The notes beneath the pieces were generated by a model. It was not told the DNA's origin. It worked only from the letters and a program-made list of their open reading frames with translations, and searched no databases. From the NCBI GenBank assembly GCA_964574395.1, contig CAZNNL010000003.1, positions 1 through 63,963 of the forward strand: a stretch of DNA of 63,963 nt, in the 5' to 3' direction. How positions within the stretch are numbered: position 1 is the first letter of the stretch; every line of letters begins with the position of its first letter. Both the position numbers and the translations under genes were made by a program. Shown here one piece after another: positions 16,641 through 26,011 of this stretch. This DNA comes from JAXGQD01 sp964574395 (GTDB taxonomy: Bacteria; Bacillota; Clostridia; Saccharofermentanales; Fastidiosipilaceae).

Positions 16641-18558
16641 TCTTAACAAGCTTGTTTTACGCATTGTTTCGGCTAAGACCTTAACTGAGGAAAAAGTCGC
16701 CAGCATTGTTGAAGCTTTCGGTAAGCGTTTTGAAGGTGCTGCGTTTCAAGTTGTGCTTGAAGAAGATAAGACACTGCTTGGCGGTTTTCTCGTCTATCTA
16801 TTGAATAAACGCTATGATTTTTCCTTGCGTGGCCAATTGAATGCCATTGACCAAAAACTCCGCGATTCCGGTGCGGAATTGGATAGTGAAGAACAATCGC
16901 TCAGCGATGCGTTGAAGTCTGATTTGCAAGAAAAGACCCAGGCTATCAGTGAAGATACCGAACATGAAATGACTTTGGCCAGGCTTTGGAATCAAGCCGG
17001 TGAAGATTTAAGCCCAGAAGAACGCAATGAAAATCTACATCTGTTGATGGACGATTATCTTAATTCGATGCAGGGGATAAGTACTTTTGCCGACCCCTTA
17101 ATAGACGAAGTGGGCGAAGTGATGGCCGTCGGTGACGGAATTGCGTATGTTTCTGGCTTAGATCATTGTAAGAACGACGAACTTCTGGTTTTTTCAGACG
17201 TCTGTTTTGGACTAGCCATGAACTTAGAGCTTGAGCGTGTGGGTGTGGTTTTACTGGGCGATGTCGATGGCGTGAATGAAGGTTCTATTTGTAAACGAAG
17301 CGGTCGTACCTTGTCTGTGCCTGGTGGACCTGCACTTCTGGGCAGGGTTGTTGACGCATTAGGTAAGCCACTCGACGGTGCGGGGCCCATTCGCAGTAAC
17401 AAGTATTATCCCGTGGAACGTGTAGCTCCCAATGTCACTGAGCGTCAACCTGTAACGCAACCACTTTATACAGGTATAACGGCTGTAGATGCCATGACCC
17501 CCATTGGACGCGGGCAGCGCGAACTCATTATTGGCGATCGTCAGACTGGCAAAACGAGCATCGGTCTCGACACCATCATCAACCAAAAAGGCAAAGGCGT
17601 CCGCTGTGTCTACGTTTCCATCGGACAGAAACTTTCCAACCTAGCGAATTACGTTCAAGTACTCAAGGAACATGGAGCGATGGACTATACGACAGTTGTA
17701 GTCGCATCAGCTTCAGAGCAAGCCTCAATGCAATACATTGCGCCTTATGCAGCTTGTGCCATAGCTGAAAGCTGGCTATATGAGGAGCATGCCGATGTAC
17801 TAATTGTGTATGACGACCTTAGTAAACATGCACAAGCCTATCGTGCTTTATCTTTACTTTTGAGACGTCCTCCTGGACGCGAAGCTTTTCCGGGCGATGT
17901 GTTCTTTTTGCATTCTCGTTTGCTGGAACGCGCCTGTCGCTTGAGCGATGAGATGGGTGGCGGATCCATCAGTGCCTTGCCTATAGTTGAGACACAGGCA
18001 GGAGATATTTCCGCCTATATTCCGACAAACGTCATCAGTATTACGGATGGTCAAATTTATCTGGAAACGGACCTCTTTTACGCAGGGCAAAGACCAGCCA
18101 TTAATGTTGGTTTATCTGTTTCCCGTGTGGGCGGTGCAGCACAAACTAAAGCAATGAAAAGAGTAGCAGGTGCTTTGCGTATCAACTTAGCCCAATACAA
18201 AGAGATTGCTGCTTTTTCACAGTTCGGTTCGGAACTGGACGAAGAAACACAAGCACAGCTCAGTAAAGGTGCTGCGCTTAACGAGATTTTGATTCAAGGA
18301 ATTAAAGAACCAAGAAGCATGGCCGAAAGCGTCGCGCTCTTGTTCCTAGCCAATGAAGCCGCGTTCACCGATGTGCCTAAAGATGAGCTTAAGTATTTTT
18401 GCCCAAAACTACTGACGTATTTTCAGCTCAGTGCCCAGGACGCCCTACATGAAATTGAGTCCAGCGGTGAACTCAGTGAAGATGCGAAAAAGCGTTTATT
18501 AGATACCACGACACATTACATAGACCTATGGAAGAACGAGCATGCAACAAACAACTGA
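16633..18558 (+). CDS. atpA: Fused ATP synthase delta-like C-terminal domain and alpha subunit
   Basis: A 641-residue protein, about 140 longer than a normal alpha. Residues 1-80 match the C-terminal domain of the delta subunit (LLGGFLVYLLNKRYDFSLRG at 48-67, then a leucine-rich helix). Residues 81-155 are an acidic linker. Residues 156-641 are a complete alpha: VGDGIAYVSGLD, LLGRVVDALGKP, the P-loop GDRQTGKTS at 301-309 and the LLRRPPGREAFPGDVF region. The start at 16633 follows AAGGAGCAGG and overlaps atpF in ATGAGTGA. The delta N-terminal six-helix domain is absent and there is no separate atpH between atpF and atpA. I infer that the fused domain joins the b stalk to F1. Confidence 0.88.
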   Translation: MSDLNKLVLRIVSAKTLTEEKVASIVEAFGKRFEGAAFQVVLEEDKTLLGGFLVYLLNKRYDFSLRGQLNAIDQKLRDSGAELDSEEQSLSDALKSDLQEKTQAISEDTEHEMTLARLWNQAGEDLSPEERNENLHLLMDDYLNSMQGISTFADPLIDEVGEVMAVGDGIAYVSGLDHCKNDELLVFSDVCFGLAMNLELERVGVVLLGDVDGVNEGSICKRSGRTLSVPGGPALLGRVVDALGKPLDGAGPIRSNKYYPVERVAPNVTERQPVTQPLYTGITAVDAMTPIGRGQRELIIGDRQTGKTSIGLDTIINQKGKGVRCVYVSIGQKLSNLANYVQVLKEHGAMDYTTVVVASASEQASMQYIAPYAACAIAESWLYEEHADVLIVYDDLSKHAQAYRALSLLLRRPPGREAFPGDVFFLHSRLLERACRLSDEMGGGSISALPIVETQAGDISAYIPTNVISITDGQIYLETDLFYAGQRPAINVGLSVSRVGGAAQTKAMKRVAGALRINLAQYKEIAAFSQFGSELDEETQAQLSKGAALNEILIQGIKEPRSMAESVALLFLANEAAFTDVPKDELKYFCPKLLTYFQLSAQDALHEIESSGELSEDAKKRLLDTTTHYIDLWKNEHATNN

Positions 18559-19474
18559 ACTTAAAAAACATATTAAAAGCATCACGGAAATCAAGCAGAT
18601 GACCCGTGCCATGCAGTTGATTTCGTCAGTCAAAATGCATAAGGCAAAAAAACAGCTAGACATCGCTTTCCCGTTTTTCGTAGTGTGCGCTGAAACAATG
18701 GCCATTCTTCGCAAGCAGTCAGACGAAAATCTCAGCGAGGTCCTGCACCTTAGAAAAAAACATGCAGGTGAAGACTGGACCGTTGGCGTTTATATTTTTT
18801 CAGGTGACCAAGGTATGGCAGGTGCCTACAATATAAACCTACTCGATCAAGCAGAGAGATTTCTTAGAGAAATTGCTGAGAAACGTACTGCAGATGGATA
18901 TAAGGCGCATACGAATGTGCGTGTTTTAGGAAAAGTAGGTTGGGAACGCGTGAAAAAAATGCCCAATGTTGTCAACTTTGCGACAGATATATTCCCCATC
19001 GATCCACCTTCCTACCACCGATCAGGCATTCTATCGAACCGCATTCAAGACCATTACAATAGCGGCGAGTTGGATGAGGTGTATTTTGTTTATACAAGGC
19101 TTACCAAAGCAATGGCTATGGAAGTAATGACGACACGCGTTTTGCCAGTTGACTACAATGGTCTGCAAGATATTTATCAAGATTACCAAGTCTTCGCAGA
19201 TGTAGCAGACAATCTGCGCATTGACTATGAGCCCGACCCCGAGAAGGTTTTGGACTATCTGACTGATACCTATCTCAACGGCATGGTCTACGGTGCATTG
19301 AGCGAAGCGTATGCAAGCGAACAAACAGCACGCATGACCGCGATGCAGAATGCGACGGACAACGCAGACGAAATACTGTCGCAATTACAGTTGCGCAGCA
19401 ATCAAGCAAGACAGGCTAAAATTACTAACGAAATCTCTGAAATCGTCAGTGGCGCTGAAGCAATCCAAAATTAG
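18542..19474 (+). CDS. atpG: ATP synthase F1 subunit gamma
   Basis: A 310-residue central-stalk subunit. It has the signature N-terminal helix (LKKHIKSITEIKQMTRAMQL) and the C-terminal helix (MTAMQNATDNADEIL ... ARQAKITNEISEIV) that together form the rotating coiled coil. It is about 15-25 residues longer than common gammas through small insertions in the middle domain. The start overlaps the atpA stop by 17 bases. It couples c-ring rotation to catalysis in the beta subunits. Confidence 0.95.
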   Translation: MQQTTELKKHIKSITEIKQMTRAMQLISSVKMHKAKKQLDIAFPFFVVCAETMAILRKQSDENLSEVLHLRKKHAGEDWTVGVYIFSGDQGMAGAYNINLLDQAERFLREIAEKRTADGYKAHTNVRVLGKVGWERVKKMPNVVNFATDIFPIDPPSYHRSGILSNRIQDHYNSGELDEVYFVYTRLTKAMAMEVMTTRVLPVDYNGLQDIYQDYQVFADVADNLRIDYEPDPEKVLDYLTDTYLNGMVYGALSEAYASEQTARMTAMQNATDNADEILSQLQLRSNQARQAKITNEISEIVSGAEAIQN

Positions 19475-19501
19475 CCTAGTGCATTGAAAGAAGGTTTATC
19501 C

Positions 19502-20896
19502 ATGACAGACGGTCAAGTACAGGCTATCATAGGCCCGGTAGTAGACATAAAATTTCCCAAAAACAACATGCCCAACATTACCGAGGCAATTCGTATTCCA
19601 GGTATAGATAAGGGCGAAGATACTGTAGTCGAGGTCATGCAAGTGCGAGGTGACGGTGTGGTGCGTTGTGTTTCATTTAACACGACCGAAGGACTGTCCA
19701 GAGGTCAGCTTGCTCAACGTACGGGCTCTGCGGTAAAAGTTCCGGTGGGTGATGCCGTGCGAGGACACGTTTTTAATGTGCTCGGCCAAACCATTGATGG
19801 TAGCGCTGCTCCAGAAGCAGATGACTACTGGCCTATACATCGCGCTGCGCCAGATTTTATGAGTCTGACTCCCACCCCACACATCATGGAAACAGGCATC
19901 AAGGTTATCGACTTACTTGTGCCCTATAACCAGGGCGGTAAAGTAGGTTTGTTTGGGGGTGCAGGTGTTGGCAAAACGGTCCTCATCCTCGAAATGATCC
20001 GCAACATCTCCAAAGAACACGGTGGCTACTCCGTCTTCACCGGAGTCGGCGAGCGTTCACGCGAAGGTAATGATTTGTGGCGCGAAATGTCTAGTTCGGG
20101 GGTCCTCGACAACACGGTTTTGCTTTTTGCCCAAATGAATGAAACCGCCGGCGCACGTATGCGCGCTCCGCTTGCTGGTTTGACCATGGCAGAGTATTTC
20201 CGTGATGTAAAAAAGAAGGACGTACTGCTTTTTATTGATAATATTTTTCGTTTTGTTCAAGCAGGTTCAGAGGTTTCGGCTCTGCTCGGACGCATCCCAT
20301 CAGCGGTCGGCTATCAGCCTACGCTAGCGAACGAAGTTGGAGAGTTACAAGAGCGTATTACCTCTACCAAGAACGGCTCCATCACTTCGATTCAGGCTGT
20401 TTATGTACCAGCAGATGACTTGACGGATCCTGCACCGGCGACGACTTTTGCCCATCTTGACGCAATAACCGTACTCTCGCGTGATGTTGTTTCCTTGGGT
20501 ATTTACCCTGCTGTTGATCCGCTACAATCCTTTTCCCGCTCCCTGAGTGCAGATGTTGTTGGTGATGCACACTACCGCGTGGCTACCAAAGTAGAAGAAA
20601 TTTTGCAGCGCTATAAAGAACTGCAGGATATCATTGCAATTTTAGGTATGGGCGAACTCAATGATGAGGATAAAAAGACCGTATCTAGAGCTAGAAAAAT
20701 ACAGCGTTTTCTGTCTCAGCCCTTCTATGTTATGGAAGAGTCGAGTGGTTATGCGGGAAGATATGTACCTATTAAAGAAACGGTACGAAGCTTTGAAGCG
20801 ATAGTTGGTGGAGAATGCGACAAGATACCAGAACAGCATTTCTTTATGAAGGGCTCTATCGATGACGTTTTCCAAGAAAGTAAACAAGCAGAATAG
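19502..20896 (+). CDS. atpD: ATP synthase F1 subunit beta
   Basis: A 464-residue catalytic subunit. It has a normal length and all key motifs: the P-loop GGAGVGKTVLILE, the catalytic Glu in GVGERSREGNDLWRE, Walker B LLFIDNIFRF, and the ALLGRIPSAVGYQPTLANE stretch. The ATG at 19502 follows GAAAGAAGG; an in-frame TTG at 19484 precedes that site and is rejected. Confidence 0.98.
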   Translation: MTDGQVQAIIGPVVDIKFPKNNMPNITEAIRIPGIDKGEDTVVEVMQVRGDGVVRCVSFNTTEGLSRGQLAQRTGSAVKVPVGDAVRGHVFNVLGQTIDGSAAPEADDYWPIHRAAPDFMSLTPTPHIMETGIKVIDLLVPYNQGGKVGLFGGAGVGKTVLILEMIRNISKEHGGYSVFTGVGERSREGNDLWREMSSSGVLDNTVLLFAQMNETAGARMRAPLAGLTMAEYFRDVKKKDVLLFIDNIFRFVQAGSEVSALLGRIPSAVGYQPTLANEVGELQERITSTKNGSITSIQAVYVPADDLTDPAPATTFAHLDAITVLSRDVVSLGIYPAVDPLQSFSRSLSADVVGDAHYRVATKVEEILQRYKELQDIIAILGMGELNDEDKKTVSRARKIQRFLSQPFYVMEESSGYAGRYVPIKETVRSFEAIVGGECDKIPEQHFFMKGSIDDVFQESKQAE

Positions 20897-21010
20897 AAGT
20901 GTTAGGGTTTCTCAGCTAATTCGGGTTTTAGCTAATAGTTTGAGTTGCTGGTTAATCCTTAAGGCGTACATAAGAGCGCGACGTACTATAGTGTAGGAAA
21001 GGAGTTAGAG

Positions 21011-21454
21011 ATGGCAGATAAAGAACAAAACTTATTTCGTAGTTACATCGTCACACCCTTTGAAATATTTTACGATGACGTGTGCAATATGATTGTGATC
21101 CCCGCAGCCGACGGTGAGTTAGGTGTGATGGCCGGTCACGCACCTATTGTCACAGCCCTGTATCCAGGTGAGTTGCGTATCGAAAAAGATGGGGAGTGGC
21201 GCTATGCCTTTATCTCTAACGGCTATGCTCAGATTGAGCGAGAGTACGTCATGGTTGTGTGCAATTCCGCAGAATGGGCAGAAGAAATTGATACCGAGCG
21301 CGCCCAAGAGGCACTAGACCGCGCACAAGAACGATTCGAAAACGAAACCATGACCGAACCAGAACATAAACGCGCAGCCCACGCAATCCGTCGCGCTAAA
21401 AATCGCTTAATGGTCGCTGCCCGCGCAGACGCCAGAAAAAAATCGGAACTTTGA
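21011..21454 (+). CDS. atpC: ATP synthase F1 subunit epsilon
   Basis: A 147-residue subunit with the N-terminal beta-sandwich (VTPFEIFYDDVCNMIVIPAADGELGVMAGHAPIV) and a C-terminal two-helix region rich in Arg, Ala and Glu. It binds gamma and the c-ring and can brake ATP hydrolysis. AAAGGAG precedes the ATG. It is the last gene of the operon and is separated from atpD by 114 bases that hold no gene. Confidence 0.94.
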   Translation: MADKEQNLFRSYIVTPFEIFYDDVCNMIVIPAADGELGVMAGHAPIVTALYPGELRIEKDGEWRYAFISNGYAQIEREYVMVVCNSAEWAEEIDTERAQEALDRAQERFENETMTEPEHKRAAHAIRRAKNRLMVAARADARKKSEL

Positions 21455-21479
21455 TTCAGGTGCTTGCAGTAGCCTGAAA

Positions 21480-21504
21480 AGTTGACACGCCAGGTGCCAA
21501 GTTT
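21480..21504. repeat. 25-base intergenic repeat, copy 1
   Basis: It matches the sequence at 48471-48495 at 20 of 25 positions (AGTTGxCAC...GGTGCCAAGTTT). It forms an imperfect hairpin (TTG-x-CAC with GTG-x-CAA) followed by a short T-run. Both copies lie between convergent genes, here atpC and the FHA gene, 26 bases after the atpC stop. A preceding TTCAGG...CCTGAA hairpin (21455-21478) may also help end transcription. Confidence 0.4.
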
Positions 21505-21544
21505 GCAGCTCCCTGTAAATGCCGGAGAATAACAGCCATACGAA

Positions 21545-22906
21545 CTAGTTTATAAGAGAGCGTTCCCTGTAAAACTCACGCAAAACTGGCCCAAATTGCA
21601 GAAGGCAGTGGTCGGGTAACAGGTGCGGTCCACTCCCATCACAAAGAGCATTGTTGATGTACACCTTTGTGTAAGGGTCGATAAGTTCTAACCAAGCCCC
21701 TTCCTCATTAACATGGATACTACTATGCAAGCCCGCTTCATCTTTGTAGCCAAAATTGTTCTGCGATTGGCGGGGGTCTGATCCAAATTTCAAAGCGTTT
21801 TCAGATAGGAAAAGTTCCACTTTCGCTTCTTTTATTTCCTCGACTGTCTTTAATCTTAATCCTTGAGTCGAAGGCACTAACATGAGATACGCCATTGAAG
21901 GCATGCTGTTTGCGCTGTCCTTATCATCTTCAGCAGACATTGAGCTAAGCGTACTAGATCCATTCAATAAAGCAGCCAAGGATCCCTCACGTTCTTTTTG
22001 AAAACGCGACTTCTCTACATGAAAAGGTGACTTGGGGTGGATTAAAGCTATGATTGTTGTAGCGATAGCGATTAGTAAGAAAAAGATTGCTAATGGTTTT
22101 TGCCAAAACGGTTCATCGATTAGATTTATCTGCAAAACCACATTACCAATAATCAATGATAACAATATGCAAAGCATCAAGCTAAGCCCCATTTTATTAA
22201 ACGGATTTTTCGTCTTGCTTTTCACTTTTAAGGGCTTGTTTGGCGTGAATCCTTCTTTTAGCTCGGAGACCGCCACCTCATTTGGATGCTCAGACAAAGC
22301 AGCTTCCCCCTTAAGTTTTATGTAAAAACTAGAAGATAAGGCTTTGAATTGCTCAAAATTGCTGTAACTACTTTGAATCCAAGCCGCAATTTCATTATCA
22401 CTTAAAAGCCCGGATTCTTTAGCCAGTAAAATAGTTTTCTCCACTAGCACCGATAATGCTTCTAGTTGCTTTTCTTCAAGCGCGTCATCATTGGCTTCAT
22501 CGAGCACAGGCAGATAAAGAAAACTAACTTGGGGCTCTAAGCTGCCCTCATCTGCTGACAAAAAAATGAAATCCTCATCTAATACAATTCTCTTATACTC
22601 TAACAATTCTCCCTGCATTTGACTGCGAAGCGTGCAGTAGCTTTGCAAAATCGACAACAACACAAGGAGATTGTCTTTGAGTTTTGACCGACTAAAACAT
22701 GTTGTTTGTGCCAGAGAATAAACCAGCAAACTTGGCTTGTATGCGGAGAAGGCTTCTGGAACGAGCAGACCTGAATACTGCTCTATCTGCAGCAGTTTTA
22801 GCTGGTAATGCAACACTTCAGCCCCATCACATGCCTGATAAATCAGCCTATCCAGGTCCTTTATCCATTGCCCATTATTCTCCGCTTGCTTTTTACCCTC
22901 TGACAC
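21545..22906 (-). CDS. DUF6382 and FHA domain protein of the Tad/Flp pilus locus
   Basis: A 453-residue protein that starts with GTG after AAGGAG. An N-terminal DUF6382-like region (about residues 1-200) is followed by a linker, two adjacent membrane segments (about 238-285), a linker and a C-terminal FHA-like domain. That domain (about 365-450) has the SSIHVNEEGAWLELIDPY and YINNALCDG pattern, and FHA domains bind phosphothreonine. Such proteins occur next to Tad pilus genes in Bacillota, and here it closes the pilus operon. It may link pilus assembly to Ser/Thr phosphorylation; that is inference. Confidence 0.7.
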   Translation of the reverse strand: MSEGKKQAENNGQWIKDLDRLIYQACDGAEVLHYQLKLLQIEQYSGLLVPEAFSAYKPSLLVYSLAQTTCFSRSKLKDNLLVLLSILQSYCTLRSQMQGELLEYKRIVLDEDFIFLSADEGSLEPQVSFLYLPVLDEANDDALEEKQLEALSVLVEKTILLAKESGLLSDNEIAAWIQSSYSNFEQFKALSSSFYIKLKGEAALSEHPNEVAVSELKEGFTPNKPLKVKSKTKNPFNKMGLSLMLCILLSLIIGNVVLQINLIDEPFWQKPLAIFFLLIAIATTIIALIHPKSPFHVEKSRFQKEREGSLAALLNGSSTLSSMSAEDDKDSANSMPSMAYLMLVPSTQGLRLKTVEEIKEAKVELFLSENALKFGSDPRQSQNNFGYKDEAGLHSSIHVNEEGAWLELIDPYTKVYINNALCDGSGPHLLPDHCLLQFGPVLREFYRERSLIN

Positions 22907-22920
22907 GCCCTGCTCCTTAA

Positions 22921-23160
22921 CTACTTAAGAATATTCGAAATAACCTTCGAATCATTAAACACACTTTTGAAAAGATTCCCTGCAAAAGCTTTAATTTGTG
23001 TATTAAAAATGAGCGCGACTGTCAGGAGAATCCCCGTTATGACAACGATTTCGAGGGTCCCCATGGCTTGCTCCCTTGTGCCAAAAAATAGCCGTTCTTT
23101 TAGCCTACTTGCCTTCGCCTTTACCAATACCACTTGTTTTTCCTTCCACATATTTTTCAT
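22921..23160 (-). CDS. Flp1-family type IVb pilin
   Basis: A 79-residue prepilin: a charged N-terminal leader, a Gly followed by TLEIVVITGILLTVALIF (the Glu near the processing site and the hydrophobic assembly helix) and a short C-terminal tail. The length and design fit Flp pilins. The ATG at 23160 lies nine bases after AAAGG; an upstream ATG at 23169 touches that site. It is the likely structural subunit of the pilus; no prepilin peptidase is encoded in the window. Confidence 0.75.
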   Translation of the reverse strand: MKNMWKEKQVVLVKAKASRLKERLFFGTREQAMGTLEIVVITGILLTVALIFNTQIKAFAGNLFKSVFNDSKVISNILK

Positions 23161-23293
23161 ATCTTTCATCCTTTCTGTTTTGCTTCGAAGCTATGTTAAT
23201 TGTAGTGATTTTTCCTTTGGCAAAAAGAAACTTTCGCACGACAAAATTCCCCTTTAGTACTCAAAATTTCGCTTTTCGAAAACCCTGTTAAGG

Positions 23294-24850
23294 CTAAAAG
23301 GCCATAAATACCTGCATCGCGGGTGCAATACCAATTAACATCACCGCAACTAAATCCATCAGCATAGGGATTAAACTAAGGCCGGATTTAGCGTCTAAAT
23401 TGCGTCTGATGTTTTGTCTTTGCTCTGCCCAACATAAGCCAAGTTGTTTTTCTAGGATGTCCAAGAGTTCTTTGCTGCCCACTGTGGAGTAGCGTGCCAA
23501 GACATATAGTAATGAGCTCACATCTGATAGTTTTAATTGATCTGCCAATTCTTCAAATAGTTGGCTTGGGGATTCTGCATAATTTATGCGACCCATCATG
23601 CTTTTAACAATCGTAGACAGTGGGCTTTTTTGATTTGAGAATATTGAAGCGCATTCACGTAAAGCGGTGGAGAGATGTAAAGTGTTTCTAAGCAGCCTTG
23701 CCAAGAGTGAGAGCATCAAAGGTAAATCACGGCGCAAGCTTTCTTCGTTTTCCTTAGCGCGAGAACGTAGTTGACCCTCGAACAAGAGTACCGTTAACAA
23801 TGACAATAAAAGCGACCAATAAACGGCAATACCACTAATCAAACTTATCAAGAGAAGGAGCATAAAACTGGCTGAGAAAACCAAGATTAACGTGAGCACA
23901 TGCTGGAAAAGCAGAGGTTCTGCTGTGTCTTTTTGCAAAGAAAAAAAGTTCTGAGGGTAAGCCAAACGGTAAAGCCTAACAATCTGCGTGCGATAACGCA
24001 GAGGGAGTTTGTTTATTAAAACGCTCAGCCAATTAATGTGTAAGATCTCTGCATCATCGTAGATGCGAAAAAGTTTTGGTGTTTGATCAATATTCTTACT
24101 TATAGACGAGCGCTCTGCGCTAAAACGAAGGTTTAGCATAAACGCAAACATAGCCAAGCCGTAGGCAAAGAAACGCAGCACTGCCCCTAAGCCAGCTGAG
24201 CCTGAGGATGCAAGATCTAGGTTTATCAAGTCTGCGAAAAGAGGAGCCATAGCGAAAGGAAGCACAGATAAAATCATCGACTCTGAGCGTTGCCTGTTGT
24301 TGGCAGCGGCAATTTCATCTTCAAGCATGACCAACTCTCTTGCGGTGTCGAATGAATCACGCAACATGTCAATCAGTTTTTCGCCTAATTGATTCTCGAG
24401 CCTTAGTGCATAGAGCAGCGCAGTGGATTCTGGGCAGGGAAAAGCCGCCTCAAGCGTGGGTAGATACGCCTCTGCACTTTGTTGATTGTGAATCATGTGA
24501 GATACGCGTTTTAGATTATTTTGTAAGTCTTTGTTAGTGCTGCGTTTTAGAAAGTTCGACTTGCCCATTTCACTAAGAGCAAGACGGACGGGTTGCCCCA
24601 CCGAAAGCGCACTACAGAGGTACTGGAGAAAATTCATCAACGCTCTTCTGGCTTGCCTTTCTTTTGATTTGGCAAGTAAATCACTAAAACTTGGGCGTAA
24701 GAATAACGCAAACCCCAAAGCTAAAAATAATATCCAGACTTTCATACCAAAGAAACAGTAAGCACCGAAGAGACTAAGCGCAAAACTCAGCCCTAGTAGT
24801 AACAGATTATTTTTTTGGAGAAAAGCATTAATTCGTTTATGTATCTTCAT
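23294..24850 (-). CDS. Fused TadB-TadC pilus assembly membrane protein (two T2SSF domains)
   Basis: A 518-residue inner-membrane platform protein. Two T2SSF (GspF-like) regions can be seen. The first, at about 70-215, contains ALRLENQLGEKLIDMLRDSF and AAANNRQRSESMILSVLPFAM. The second, at about 375-515, contains LLRNTLHLSTALRECA and a matching ARYSTVGSKELLDILEK segment. Membrane segments follow each one. TadB and TadC are normally separate proteins of about 300 residues, so this is a natural fusion or tandem. The start overlaps the cpaF stop by 14 bases. It would work with the CpaF ATPase to push pilins out of the membrane. Confidence 0.8.
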   Translation of the reverse strand: MKIHKRINAFLQKNNLLLLGLSFALSLFGAYCFFGMKVWILFLALGFALFLRPSFSDLLAKSKERQARRALMNFLQYLCSALSVGQPVRLALSEMGKSNFLKRSTNKDLQNNLKRVSHMIHNQQSAEAYLPTLEAAFPCPESTALLYALRLENQLGEKLIDMLRDSFDTARELVMLEDEIAAANNRQRSESMILSVLPFAMAPLFADLINLDLASSGSAGLGAVLRFFAYGLAMFAFMLNLRFSAERSSISKNIDQTPKLFRIYDDAEILHINWLSVLINKLPLRYRTQIVRLYRLAYPQNFFSLQKDTAEPLLFQHVLTLILVFSASFMLLLLISLISGIAVYWSLLLSLLTVLLFEGQLRSRAKENEESLRRDLPLMLSLLARLLRNTLHLSTALRECASIFSNQKSPLSTIVKSMMGRINYAESPSQLFEELADQLKLSDVSSLLYVLARYSTVGSKELLDILEKQLGLCWAEQRQNIRRNLDAKSGLSLIPMLMDLVAVMLIGIAPAMQVFMAF

Positions 24851-25982
24851 TTACTTCAGCCTCCAATGGGAGCGCTTGCAGAGTGTATTGACCGTCACTG
24901 CCTGGAACAACTCTACATATTTCGCTAAGCCTACGACTACCATCCGCGTTTCTTCTGATGTGAACGAGATACTGTATGGATGCGGCAAGATTTTCCTTTA
25001 TCGCCTCATAGGGCAGTGCACTATTGCTCAAAATCATATTGCAGAGTCTTCTCATCATGTCTGCGCAAGAGTTCGCATGACCGGTGCAGAGCGTACCTGG
25101 GTGCCCGGAGTTCATCGCTGTAAGCATGTCAAAAGCTTCCGCACCTCTGACTTCCCCTACGATAATGCGATCAGGTCGCATCCGCATGGCAGTTCGGATA
25201 AGCTGAGCTATGTCTATCCCGCCACCTTCCGGACCGGGACTTCGGCTTTCCAGCCTTACCAAATTGCTTAGTCCCTGCAATTGCAACTCTGCTGAATCTT
25301 CGACGGTAATGACACGTTCATTTTTGGGGATGTAATTTGAAAGCACATTGAGGAGGGTAGTCTTACCAGTGCCTGTTCCACCACAGATGAAAATACTTTC
25401 ACGTCTAATGACAGCTTGCTTTAGTGTTTCCATGGCAAAAGCAGACAAGAATCCATGCTGTAATAGAGAAGCCGCATCCGGTTTCACTCCAGTAAATTTT
25501 CGGATTGTTAATATAGGCCCATCCGGTGCCAGAGGTGCCAATACTGCATTAGCTCTTGAGCCATCCGCTAAACGCAAATCTGCAATGGGATGGCTTAGAT
25601 TGAGATTCTTATTCCCTAAAGCAAAAAAGTGTTGCAGTACATCGCTGAGATGCTCTTTATTGTCAAATGTCAGCTCGCATGCTTCTATACGACCTTCACG
25701 CTCAACAAAAATATTATTGGGGCCATTGACCATTATCTCGGTAATCGTAGGATCTTCAATTAATGGTTGCAGGATGTCTAAACCATGTAAGGCATTGAAT
25801 AAATCCTTGATAAGATTCTTCCGACTACGCAAGTCGACATGCTGCCCTAACAGTCTCAAGTTCACTTCATCTGTAATCAAGGCCTGAAGCGCTAGTGGGT
25901 CTTGTAGTGGTTTTATACTGAGGTCGTTGCTAATCTTCGTGCGTAAATCACTTCTAAGTTTTTTATAGTTCTCCATTATCAT
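24837..25982 (-). CDS. CpaF/TadA-type pilus assembly ATPase
   Basis: A 381-residue secretion ATPase of the GspE/VirB11 class. It shows the Walker A FICGGTGTGKTTLLN, the Asp box VITVEDSAELQL, the Walker B region PDRIIVGEVRGAEAFDML and the His box MNSGHPGTLCTGHAN. It lacks the longer N-terminal part of some homologues. Two ATGs six bases apart (25982 and 25976) follow AGAGG and either may be used. It powers the pilus machine together with the fused membrane protein downstream. Confidence 0.93.
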   Translation of the reverse strand: MIMENYKKLRSDLRTKISNDLSIKPLQDPLALQALITDEVNLRLLGQHVDLRSRKNLIKDLFNALHGLDILQPLIEDPTITEIMVNGPNNIFVEREGRIEACELTFDNKEHLSDVLQHFFALGNKNLNLSHPIADLRLADGSRANAVLAPLAPDGPILTIRKFTGVKPDAASLLQHGFLSAFAMETLKQAVIRRESIFICGGTGTGKTTLLNVLSNYIPKNERVITVEDSAELQLQGLSNLVRLESRSPGPEGGGIDIAQLIRTAMRMRPDRIIVGEVRGAEAFDMLTAMNSGHPGTLCTGHANSCADMMRRLCNMILSNSALPYEAIKENLAASIQYLVHIRRNADGSRRLSEICRVVPGSDGQYTLQALPLEAEVNEDT

Positions 25983-26011
25983 TTGTCCTCTTTGAACATT
26001 AATAGCGCATC

